The notes under the pieces were generated by a model. That model worked only from the letters and a program-made list of their open reading frames with translations, did no database searches and was not told the origin of the DNA. Shown here in pieces: positions 8,149-14,440 of a stretch of 14,458 bases of DNA. Source of the stretch: JAYUHK01 sp043767025 (GTDB taxonomy: Bacteria > Bacteroidota > Bacteroidia > Chitinophagales > Saprospiraceae); contig JAYUHK010000201.1 of the NCBI GenBank assembly GCA_043767025.1, positions 1-14,458 of the forward strand, read 5' to 3'. The translations under genes were made by a program, and so were the position numbers. Position 1 is the stretch's first letter. The number at the start of each line of letters is the position of its first letter.

Positions 8149-8180
8149 TTTGGATATAATTTATAACTCTCGTACCTTTG
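8149..8180 (+). promoter_or_regulatory. Consensus Bacteroidota promoter of the tRNA-like RNA
   Basis: TTTG (8149-8152) and TACCTTTG (8173-8180) are separated by exactly 20 bases, a textbook match to the -33 TTTG / -7 TAnnTTTG promoter. Transcription should begin about 8186, some 65 bases before the tRNA-like fold. No open reading frame of note follows, so the promoter seems dedicated to the RNA. The A/T-rich stretch 7990-8148, between this promoter and the glycosidase GTG, shows no other recognisable feature. Confidence 0.75.
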
Positions 8181-8251
8181 CATTATCAGAAACGAAGGAC
8201 GGAGAGATTTTCTACAAAAAATCAATCTTAATTTTTGGACGATTACAACAA

Positions 8252-8368
8252 TGTGAGGTGATGAAATTGGCAGCCATGCCCTCCTGTCTCGGGGGTAGGG
8301 AGTTCGGGATAAACCCTGTTTCGGCAGCGACTAACCGCCCTTTGAAGGTTCGACTCCTTCCCTCACAG
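8252..8368 (+). ncRNA. Unusual tRNA-like RNA: Leu-like D arm, GUC anticodon, 48-nt variable region
   Basis: A cloverleaf can be drawn by eye. The acceptor is TGTGAGG (8252-8258) with CCTCACA (8361-8367), seven perfect pairs, then unpaired G8368 as discriminator. T8259 is U8. The D stem is ATG/CAT (8261-8263, 8275-8277) with GG in the loop, closely like bacterial tRNA-Leu. The anticodon stem is CCCTC/GGGGG (8279-8283, 8291-8295) with loop CTGTCTC, giving T33 and anticodon GTC (8286-8288). The T arm GAAGG-TTCGACT-CCTTC (8344-8360) is canonical. CCA is not encoded. Oddities are the Asp anticodon on a class II body, a pyrimidine at 37, a U1-A72 first pair, and a 48-base variable region (8296-8343) that can close with AGGG/CCCT. 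It may be a functional non-canonical tRNA, a decayed tRNA-Leu, or a tRNA-mimicking regulatory RNA. I cannot choose between these. Confidence 0.7.
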
Positions 8369-8388
8369 CTTTTTTTTTGGACGTAAAA

Positions 8389-8428
8389 GTCTTCGATGGT
8401 TGCTTTCCAACTGCGAAGGCTTTTTTTT
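8389..8428 (+). terminator. Intrinsic terminator of the tRNA-like RNA
   Basis: A hairpin forms from GTCTTCG (8389-8395) with CGAAGGC (8414-8420), continued past a bulged A by TGGTTG/CAACTG (8397-8402, 8408-8413, two G-U pairs) with loop CTTTC. Eight T residues (8421-8428) follow. A second run of nine T (8370-8378) directly follows the tRNA-like fold and could itself cause early termination. The 3' arm and T-run (8411-8428) are the left copy of the 18-bp repeat flanking the restriction-modification island. Confidence 0.75.
8411..8428 (+). repeat. Left 18-bp direct repeat flanking the restriction-modification island
   Basis: CTGCGAAGGCTTTTTTTT is repeated exactly at 10833-10850 in the same orientation. 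Removing one copy and everything between them would leave one intact terminator joined to the 3' flank of the rhomboid gene. The simplest reading is a target duplication or recombination site made when the island entered. Since half of the repeat is a T-run, chance similarity of two terminators must be kept in mind. Confidence 0.65.
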
Positions 8429-8582
8429 GTAATTGTTCGGTTAAGAAATACAAACTTTTCGTGTCAAAAATCTCTACAGCATTCTTTTATTGCTCTCTAT
8501 TGGCGATTTTTAACCTATAATTTCAAAGAAGAATTTATGCAGGCAGTCACTATTTTTTCTTTGGTTTGACTGTACGTTTCTT

Positions 8583-8855
8583 TTATATTTCTACAAGTTT
8601 TACTTTCTTTTTTGAATTAAACTCAACGATTCTTTGCCAATTTATCTCTCCATTTTCACAAAAATCTTGTGCAAATTTTAGGGTAAATTGGTTGATAACT
8701 TTTGAGTAGGCTTTCAAAAACTGGTCGTTCTTTTCTTTTGCCTGATGTCCAAGTGGCTCTATAATATCGGTATAAAAGTTTTCCTCACCCGAAACAAACG
8801 TCCAAAATCTTTGACCACAAAGTTTTTGATAGTCCCCTTTATCGGGTCGATTATC
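8583..8855 (-). pseudogene. C-terminal remnant of a type II-like restriction endonuclease
   Basis: An open frame of 90 codons runs to a TAA at 8583-8585 with no start codon near its upstream edge; a TAA (8856-8858) precedes the first Asp codon. The peptide is protein-like throughout: DNRPDKGDYQKLCGQRFW, then TFVSGEENFYTDIIEPLGHQ, a helical AKEKNDQFLKAYSKVINQF segment, and GEINWQRIVEFNS near the end. The FW-x-FVSG-x-EN and EPLGH pattern is what I remember from the C-termini of type II restriction enzymes encoded beside beta-class methyltransferases, perhaps the PmeII-like group; the family name is uncertain. Everything N-terminal, including any PD-(D/E)xK nuclease core, is missing. It begins 8 bases after the stop of the 60-residue gene, as if a deletion joined them. 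Confidence 0.6.
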
Positions 8856-8863
8856 TTAATATT

Positions 8864-9046
8864 TTACGTTGTAATATTTAACTTTTCATTAATAGCGTCA
8901 GCTATTGCACTATACCAATCAATATTTTTGGCAATTAAGTCTTCAACTGATTCAATTTCGTCTATTGTTAATTCTCTATTTATTTGGTCTAAAGCGACTG
9001 TTTGAACATCTTCCGTGTTTAAAGAATATATTATTTTTTCATTCAT
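8864..9046 (-). CDS. Small acidic protein of unknown function in the restriction-modification island
   Basis: This 60-residue, acidic, mostly helical protein has no signal or membrane segment. Its core, YSLNTEDVQTVALDQINREL then TIDEIESVEDLIAKNIDWYS and AIADAI, has the feel of a conserved small-protein family; I recall similar short sequences near mobile and defence genes but cannot name a function. It starts 20 bases after the HNH gene stop on the same strand, so it is probably translated from the same transcript. A plus-strand frame over the same bases (8745-9005) is much less protein-like. Roles as a regulator or inhibitor of the nuclease are possible but unsupported. Confidence 0.6.
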   Translation of the reverse strand: MNEKIIYSLNTEDVQTVALDQINRELTIDEIESVEDLIAKNIDWYSAIADAINEKLNITT

Positions 9047-9066
9047 GTTAGTTGAAGTAATTTATT

Positions 9067-9996
9067 TTATTTGAAGAAAATATTTTCTCTGTGCCATTTT
9101 ATTGCTGCAGTATGAGGGTAATTATTTGCATCAATAGGAAGTGATAACATTAATTTTTGATTAGTTAGTTCTTCAATAAAACTATAATTATTCATCTTCC
9201 CACAATCATTTGGCAAGGCATAAATTCTACTTGATGTTATAATGCTAAAATCGTCCTTTAAGCTAAACCAACCTACATCAAACGCCCAATGATGTAAGCG
9301 ACATAAAGCTAAACCGTTCCATATATCATCTTTCCCATTATTACTATGAGGGACAATATGTGCAGCCTCTACCTCCCAACGCAAATTTTTAGGAGCATAC
9401 AATTTTAACCCACAAATCGCACATTTATTGTTGTAAACATCTATTACTGCTTGCCTAAATCCCCGATTTCTGAGTTTCATTTCTTTAGAAACTTGATAAG
9501 TCTTTTTACTATCTTCAAAAGGATTATACTCTTTTGGTTTTTCTTGCGCTAAAATATTTTTAGCTATATTTTCAACTTCAAAAGATTTTACACTTAAAAC
9601 TTCTTTTTCAATTAAAGGGATATCTAATATTTCTAATACTTTGTCATACCCTTCTTCTGTAAGCATCCATTCTTTTTTATTATTGAGAATAAGAGTGGTT
9701 GAAGGTCTGGTTACGAGTTTTTCTTTTGCTAAAACATCTGCGGCTCTGTATAGTAGCCTATGCCACAAAGGAGATTTAACTATTCTATTTTCTTTAAGAT
9801 AAGTCCTCTCTAAAACAGCATTTTTTTGTTCTGCATTTAAAGAAAAATACTCTGCTATTTCATCAACTACAGTTTCGTCAGATGAAAATTCTCTTACTAC
9901 GCCATTATGCCTAAATAAAGTTTTCAATAATGCCGCTTCGACCTCTATCTTACTGGGCATATTATATTTTTTAAGCATTTCACTTTCATAGCTCAT
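9067..9996 (-). CDS. HNH restriction endonuclease with Mrr_N-like winged helix
   Basis: This 309-residue predicted DNA-cutting enzyme has two parts. Residues about 13-116 (MPSKIEVEAALLKTLFRHNG ... LWHRLLYRAADVLAKEKL ... WMLTEEG) match the Mrr_N-type winged helix, a DNA-binding module. Residues about 178-245 form an HNH_2-type nuclease: CAIC (192-195) for zinc or structure, EAAHIVPHS (210-218, His213 and His217), NGLALC (227-232, Asn227), RLHHWAFDVGWFSL (233-246). All catalytic positions look present. Its ATG overlaps the methyltransferase stop by 11 bases, so translation is probably coupled. It is likely the restriction partner of that methyltransferase, or a modification-dependent nuclease; the sequence cannot tell which. 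Later in-frame Met codons (residues 7 and 13) are possible starts; Met13 begins the conserved domain. Confidence 0.85.
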   Translation of the reverse strand: MSYESEMLKKYNMPSKIEVEAALLKTLFRHNGVVREFSSDETVVDEIAEYFSLNAEQKNAVLERTYLKENRIVKSPLWHRLLYRAADVLAKEKLVTRPSTTLILNNKKEWMLTEEGYDKVLEILDIPLIEKEVLSVKSFEVENIAKNILAQEKPKEYNPFEDSKKTYQVSKEMKLRNRGFRQAVIDVYNNKCAICGLKLYAPKNLRWEVEAAHIVPHSNNGKDDIWNGLALCRLHHWAFDVGWFSLKDDFSIITSSRIYALPNDCGKMNNYSFIEELTNQKLMLSLPIDANNYPHTAAIKWHRENIFFK

Positions 9997-10786
9997 AACT
10001 TAACATTTTTTGAGCTGCAAAAACTGTAGTTCCAGAACCTGCAAAAGGGTCAAGTATGGTATCATCTTCTTGGGTAAAAAGCCTGATAAACCATTCGGGT
10101 AAATTTTCAGGGAATGCTGCGGGGTGATTTTTATTGCTACATTCGGTTGCAAAATGTAAAACATTAGTAGGATAAACGGTTTCTTTACCTATCCAATTAG
10201 AAATATTTTTACCAAAACCACTGCCATTTTTAGCATTATCACGTACTTTATCCGTTTCGCTGAGATTTTTTAAACGCCCTTTTGCCCAATCTCCAATTGG
10301 GACTTTGACAGTGTCTTGATACATATTAAATTTCTTGTTTTTATTAAACTGCAAAAGTCTTTCCCAGCTATCCCGAAAACGATTTGACCACTTGCCGGGG
10401 TATGAATTTTTTTTGTGCCAGATAAATTCTTCTGTCCAAAACCAGCCTTGCTTACGGAGTTCTAAAATCAATTCTAAAACATACGTACTTCTTTCGCCTT
10501 CTACTACTTTTTCTTTGATGTTTAGCACAAACGTTCCTGTTGGCTTTAACACACGCAAAAGCTCATCTGAAACGGGTAAAAACCATTCTACATATTTCTC
10601 TGCCTGAATACCACCATAAGTGTCTTTGCGTTGGTCAGCATAAGGAGGAGAGGTAAAAATGAGGTCAATGGAATTGTCAGGAAGTTGTTTTAAAACTTCT
10701 TTGCAATCACCTAAAAAAATATCTGTTTTTACTTCTATCATTGCTTTTTGTTCAAGTCGGTTATCTTGAATTGCAAAGTTAATCAT
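9986..10786 (-). CDS. Beta-class DNA methyltransferase, short at the C-terminus
   Basis: This 266-residue site-specific methyltransferase uses S-adenosylmethionine. Motif IV TSPPY (45-49) precedes the SAM-binding motif I DPFAGSGTT (246-254), the order of the beta class. An SPPY catalytic motif favours N4-cytosine methylation, though N6-adenine cannot be excluded. The variable segment of about 150-210 is the likely target-recognition region; the DNA site cannot be read. Only 12 residues follow motif I. Relatives normally continue 20-30 residues through motif II, whose acidic residue holds the SAM ribose, so this protein is probably truncated or altered. The 3' end overlaps the HNH gene in another frame. 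A start at Met16 (10741), just before IEVKTDIFLGDC, is also plausible. No consensus promoter was seen in the 46 bases before the right-hand repeat. Confidence 0.85.
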   Translation of the reverse strand: MINFAIQDNRLEQKAMIEVKTDIFLGDCKEVLKQLPDNSIDLIFTSPPYADQRKDTYGGIQAEKYVEWFLPVSDELLRVLKPTGTFVLNIKEKVVEGERSTYVLELILELRKQGWFWTEEFIWHKKNSYPGKWSNRFRDSWERLLQFNKNKKFNMYQDTVKVPIGDWAKGRLKNLSETDKVRDNAKNGSGFGKNISNWIGKETVYPTNVLHFATECSNKNHPAAFPENLPEWFIRLFTQEDDTILDPFAGSGTTVFAAQKMLSYEL

Positions 10787-10830
10787 TTTTTGATTTTGTT
10801 TTTAGTTCTGTTATTTGTTTTATTATGATT

Positions 10831-10851
10831 GCCTGCGAAGGCTTTTTTTTT
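10831..10851 (+). repeat. Right 18-bp direct repeat (10833-10850), orphan terminator-like
   Basis: GCCTGCGAAGGC followed by nine T residues reads as a compact terminator hairpin: GCCT/AGGC closing a GCGA tetraloop. Bases 10833-10850 equal 8411-8428 exactly. The element points along the plus strand, but both neighbouring genes are on the minus strand, so it has no obvious transcript to end. That supports its being the displaced far half of the tRNA-like gene's terminator. Confidence 0.65.
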
Positions 10852-10872
10852 CGACACATTCCATCACCACCC

Positions 10873-11814
10873 TCATTTTTTGCTCGCCTGAAACAAAAAA
10901 GCCTTGTCTTCGGCAGTCAAGCTGTCGTAGCCCGTTTGCTTGATTTTATCCAAAATACTATCCAATTCGCTCTGAAAGCTGTCCGAGTTATTGCTTTGGT
11001 TGGAGGTTGTCTTTTGATGTTTTTTATCTTCATTTTTGTACGCCATTTTAGGCTTCGGACGCTTTTGCGACGTTGATTTTTGCGAAAAAATATTTTGAAG
11101 AAAAGAGGAAATCGCAGCAAAAGTACTGTTGATGGGAGCAGACAAATCCCTGCCATTGCGCAGCTGCGTCACAAAAAACCAACCAAAAAACGCACCGCCA
11201 AGATGCGCAAAATGTCCGCCCGTATTATTGACGTTGGCAATGCCCATCAAATCTAAAAAAAATAATACCAGCGCAACATACTTCAACTTTACATCTCCAA
11301 AAAGTAGAATCCGCATCAAATAATCGGGCGAAATAGTAGCCGCCGCTACCACAAAACTCATCACAGCCGCCGACGCACCGAGCGCAAAATTGTTGCCGCC
11401 GCCCATCGAGTAAGGAAGTGCCAGCGCACCCAACCAAAATGCCAACGCACCCACCAATCCGCCCAACAAATACAAAGGTAGCACGCGGTGATTGCCAATA
11501 AAATCGCCCACAATCTGACCAAACCAGTATAAAAAAAGCATATTCCATACGATGTGCCAAAATCCTTCGTGAAGAAACATACTCGTCACGAGCGTCCAAG
11601 GGTGCAGCAGAGATTTCCAGACGCTCGAAGAGAGGCAAAAAAAGTGCAAAATATCGTCGTACAAAAGAGGCGTTTGTCCGCCCGCGCCTGCAAACAAAAC
11701 TATTTTGAGTACATTGATAGCCACAAAAACGATGACATTGGCAATAATAAGTCGAGTGACCATGTCGCCGTGCGCAAAGGCGCGTTTGAAGTCCTCCCAA
11801 ATAGATAGAAACAT
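10873..11814 (-). CDS. Rhomboid family intramembrane serine protease
   Basis: This 313-residue multi-pass inner-membrane protease cleaves membrane proteins within the bilayer. Hydrophobic helices occupy most of residues 20-220. Key sites are HIVWN (87-91, the conserved His and Asn), GASAAV (146-151, nucleophile Ser148) and AHLGGAFFG (203-211, catalytic His204). A soluble basic linker (about 235-275) is followed by a C-terminal motif SELDSILDKIKQTGYDSL then TAEDKAFLFQASKK, the DUF6576-type tail seen on Bacteroidota rhomboids. The frame stays open 35 codons further upstream, but the protein conserved in the family begins about MFLSIWEDF, so ATG 11814 is chosen. Its 3' end faces the restriction-modification island and, before that insertion, would have been convergent with the tRNA-like RNA. 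Substrate is not known. Confidence 0.92.
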   Translation of the reverse strand: MFLSIWEDFKRAFAHGDMVTRLIIANVIVFVAINVLKIVLFAGAGGQTPLLYDDILHFFCLSSSVWKSLLHPWTLVTSMFLHEGFWHIVWNMLFLYWFGQIVGDFIGNHRVLPLYLLGGLVGALAFWLGALALPYSMGGGNNFALGASAAVMSFVVAAATISPDYLMRILLFGDVKLKYVALVLFFLDLMGIANVNNTGGHFAHLGGAFFGWFFVTQLRNGRDLSAPINSTFAAISSFLQNIFSQKSTSQKRPKPKMAYKNEDKKHQKTTSNQSNNSDSFQSELDSILDKIKQTGYDSLTAEDKAFLFQASKK

Positions 11815-12010
11815 AATCGTTGATTTGAATAGAATTTGAAAACAATAGAAAGTACGAAGATAACTTTTTTTTACATTTAGAACGGTTTTTTCTAAAATCT
11901 GTGTATTTTTACTTTTCAAAACGAAGATTAGGAATGTGTCTAAAATAAACTGCTCATTTTTTCTTCATTCCTTATCCCCTTAAGCGGTATTTTAAAACCA
12001 ACATAGACCG

Positions 12011-13291
12011 ATGCCTACGCCGACTTATTCGACTACTTCGCCCCCCGAAACCGCAAAGCCCTCCTACGAAAAACTGTCGGAGCTGCTGCGCCAACGCCAC
12101 GCACAGTTGGAAGGATTGCTAAAAATAACGGAAGCTATCAATAACAACGCCAAGCACCATGTGTTGTTTGAGATGTACGAAGATTTTCTGAAAAAAGAAA
12201 TGGGCGTTGGAAAAATTGCGCTTTTTGTCCGTAGATTGGACGGCGTTTGGAGTTGCGTGCTGGCGACAGGCGTAAAAATAAACGAAGTGCCGCCCAATTT
12301 TGAGCAAGAATTTAGCGGCTACCAAGAGCCGTGCGAAATGGAAGACGAAAAAGTGAACCCCATTTTTCACGGTTTCAAGCATATTATCCCCGTTTGGCAC
12401 AAAAATCACGCCATCGCCTACGCATTTATTACAGAGATGGAGGCGCAAAACAGCGAGAGTTTGCAGTTCGTCATCACGCTGACCAACATCGTGGCGGTGG
12501 CTATCGAAAACAAGCGACTGTTCAAACAACAATTAGAGCAAGAACGCCTGCATCGCGAAATGGAGCTGGCACACGATATGCAAATGATGTTTGTGCCGTC
12601 GAGCTTCCCCAAACGCAGCAATTACCAGTTGGCGAGCATTTACAAGCCACATTTTAGCATCGGCGGCGATTATTTTGATTTTTTTGAACTCGAAAATAAT
12701 AAAATTGCTTTTTGTATCGCCGATATTTCGGGCAAAGGAATCGCCGCAGCCCTGCTGATGTCCAATTTTCAGGCGAATCTACACACGCTGGTCGCCAAAT
12801 GTCTGCCCGTACAGGATTTTATCCGCAAACTCAACGACGCAGTGGTCGGAATCACGAAAGGCGACCGATTTATTACTTTTTTTTGGGCAGAATTTGACCT
12901 AATTTCTCGCCGCTTGGAATACATCAACGCCGGACACACGCCGCCAGTATTGGTGATGAACCACTCGGCTTACTTGCTCGATAAAGGCTGCACGATACTC
13001 GGCTCTTTCAACAAACTGCCGAGCATCGAAACGGGCGAAATGTTTGTGACGGCGCGCGAAGCTATGATTTTGACCTATACGGACGGTCTGACGGACATCG
13101 CCGACAAAAACGGAGCCTACTTCAACGACGATATTTTGAGTAATTTTGTATTGGCAAATGCTGACCTTTCGGCAGAAGAATTCAACACGAGCCTAATGGA
13201 GCAAGTAGATATTTTTCGCGGCGACCAAGACTATCCCGACGACTTTACGGTGCTGACGTGCAAGCTCACGCCCACTGCGTCCGTCGTCTAA
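12011..13291 (+). CDS. GAF-domain PP2C-family serine/threonine phosphatase (SpoIIE/RsbU type)
   Basis: This 426-residue cytoplasmic signalling phosphatase has no membrane segment or signal peptide. Residues about 35-170 look like a GAF sensor domain. A short coiled coil (about 168-190, FKQQLEQERLHREMELAHDM) links it to a SpoIIE/RsbU phosphatase domain (about 195-420). Metal-binding Asp motifs are visible: GGDYFDFF (218-225), ADISGKG (237-243), YTDGLTDI (356-363) and DDFTVL (410-415). Such enzymes usually dephosphorylate an anti-anti-sigma (STAS) protein in a partner-switching pathway. No STAS or anti-sigma kinase gene is in this window, so the partner is unknown. The ATG at 12011 is preceded by an A/T-rich, gene-free 196-base stretch with no clear TAnnTTTG element. 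The gene is divergent from the rhomboid gene. Confidence 0.9.
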   Translation: MPTPTYSTTSPPETAKPSYEKLSELLRQRHAQLEGLLKITEAINNNAKHHVLFEMYEDFLKKEMGVGKIALFVRRLDGVWSCVLATGVKINEVPPNFEQEFSGYQEPCEMEDEKVNPIFHGFKHIIPVWHKNHAIAYAFITEMEAQNSESLQFVITLTNIVAVAIENKRLFKQQLEQERLHREMELAHDMQMMFVPSSFPKRSNYQLASIYKPHFSIGGDYFDFFELENNKIAFCIADISGKGIAAALLMSNFQANLHTLVAKCLPVQDFIRKLNDAVVGITKGDRFITFFWAEFDLISRRLEYINAGHTPPVLVMNHSAYLLDKGCTILGSFNKLPSIETGEMFVTAREAMILTYTDGLTDIADKNGAYFNDDILSNFVLANADLSAEEFNTSLMEQVDIFRGDQDYPDDFTVLTCKLTPTASVV

Positions 13292-13382
13292 AATACGCTT
13301 TTGGTCGTACATTTTTTGTATCATTCAATAAAAAAATGCAATTTGCAGAAAAATTTAAAAAAAACAGTTTTCTAATCACAGA

Positions 13383-14207
13383 ATGAAAAATAAAAATACA
13401 GCCGCAGCACTGGCTTTGATTTTGGGGATTTTTGGAGTCCATCGTTTTTATCTCAACCGTCCGGGACAAGGGATTCTTTACTGTATGTTATTTTTTACGG
13501 GTATCTCAGCCATCTTGGGTGTGATAGATGCCGTACTTTTTTGGGTCATGGACCCGCAGGAGTTTGATTACAAATACAACCGCCTTTCGAGAGAAGAAGA
13601 CGGTCGCCGCTTCGAAAGTCGCGGCAGAGGATACGCCGACTACGACCGTCGCCGACCCCGAGGAACTGACACTTGGCAGCCCGAACACAAGCGGCGACCG
13701 CCCTACACACCGTCCCCGAGCGATATGAAAAATACAAGTCCCGCCGTCGCTAAAAAAGAAAATGCTTTCAAGGCATCGGGAATAAAAAAGTACAAGGATT
13801 TTGATGTGCGGGGAGCTATCGAAGATTTTAAAAAATCACTCGCCATCGAACCCAACGACGTGCCGACCTATTTTAATCTGGCTTGCGCCTACTCCATCAA
13901 CGAACAAGCGGCAGATGCTTTTGAATACTTGGGTCGCGCCGTTCAGATGGGATTTTCGGATTTTGATAAAATAAAAACGCACGACGGATTGGCTTTTTTA
14001 CGCATCCAGCCCGAATATGAAGACTTTGTAGCCAATGGCTATCGGCTTTTGCCTGAAGTTTCGGCAGGCGAAGACGCTACTCCGTTGGATATAAGCCAGC
14101 CACAAAATGACCTGTTGGAACAAATAAAACAACTTGGCAACCTCCGCGAACAAGGTCTAATCACAGACGATGATTTTGCGCTGCAAACCAAGAAACTATT
14201 AGCGTAA
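13383..14207 (+). CDS. TM2-domain membrane protein with TPR-like and SHOCT segments
   Basis: This 274-residue protein has three recognisable parts. Residues 1-66 are a TM2 domain: two hydrophobic helices around GIFGVHRFYLNRPGQGILY (15-33) and the closing EFDYKYN (60-66). Residues 67-125 are an Arg-rich, low-complexity linker. Residues about 128-220 read as TPR-like helices (YKDFDVRGAIEDFKKSLAIE then PNDVPTYFNLACAYS, 137-171). The end (243-274, LLEQIKQLGNLREQGLITDD then DFALQTKKLL) is a SHOCT motif, a short oligomerisation or anchoring element common on bacterial membrane proteins. No enzymatic residues are seen. A membrane-anchored scaffold is the likeliest role. It follows the phosphatase gene by 91 bases on the same strand; co-transcription is possible. 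Confidence 0.8.
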   Translation: MKNKNTAAALALILGIFGVHRFYLNRPGQGILYCMLFFTGISAILGVIDAVLFWVMDPQEFDYKYNRLSREEDGRRFESRGRGYADYDRRRPRGTDTWQPEHKRRPPYTPSPSDMKNTSPAVAKKENAFKASGIKKYKDFDVRGAIEDFKKSLAIEPNDVPTYFNLACAYSINEQAADAFEYLGRAVQMGFSDFDKIKTHDGLAFLRIQPEYEDFVANGYRLLPEVSAGEDATPLDISQPQNDLLEQIKQLGNLREQGLITDDDFALQTKKLLA

Positions 14208-14281
14208 AAAATTTGTTTTAAGTATCCGTTCGTATTTAGTTTGGGAATGTAAGTATTTGCGCACAATTACTTTCGTATAAA

Positions 14282-14397
14282 AATCCCGAAGGGATTAAAT
14301 GTTTATAAAACACAAACACCCTATATCTGCGACCCCTTCGGGGTCGGACGCGATGTACCATATATTTTTCTATAAATGTTTGATGCATATTGCATCA
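14282..14397. repeat. Three-palindrome intergenic repeat element
   Basis: Three perfect hairpins, each with a 3-base loop, lie in a row: AATCCC-GAA-GGGATT (14282-14296), CGACCCC-TTC-GGGGTCG (14330-14346) and TGATGCA-TAT-TGCATCA (14381-14397). The word AAATGTTT occurs after the first and before the third. No coding frame covers the segment. The pattern resembles the palindromic intergenic elements scattered in Bacteroidota genomes (REP- or MITE-like). Only one copy lies in this window, so the repeat status rests on resemblance. Confidence 0.5.
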
Positions 14398-14440
14398 GGT
14401 TGTAAAACTGTTTTTTTACTTAAAAAGAATTAAGTTCTTA

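Larger units (their letters stand above)
8429..10850 (-). mobile_element. Putative mobile restriction-modification island
   Basis: This 2.4-kb segment is bounded by 18-bp direct repeats and holds only DNA methylation and restriction genes or remnants, all on the minus strand. It is visibly more A/T-rich than the genes on either side, with A/T-ending codons dominating, which suggests horizontal entry. No integrase, transposase or inverted terminal repeats are seen. That fits the known class of restriction-modification units that insert with long target duplication rather than a classical transposon. Bases 8429-8582 hold no recognisable gene. The arrangement is observed; the insertion history is inferred. 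Confidence 0.6.

Noticed and set aside
8252..8368. Possible tmRNA or signal-recognition-particle RNA
   Set aside because: There is no tag-peptide frame or permuted tmRNA layout, and the SRP apical-loop GGAAG/AGCA pattern is absent. The arms fit a tRNA cloverleaf instead.
8252..8368. Ordinary tRNA-Leu or tRNA-Asp annotation
   Set aside because: The D arm suggests Leu, but anticodon, position 37 and G73 do not. The anticodon suggests Asp, but the 48-nt variable region does not. A plain tRNA label would hide the conflict.
8745..9005. 86-codon plus-strand open frame with hydrophobic segments
   Set aside because: It covers the opposite strand of both the nuclease remnant and the 60-residue gene. 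Its hydrophobicity comes from reading A/T-rich helical coding sequence backwards.
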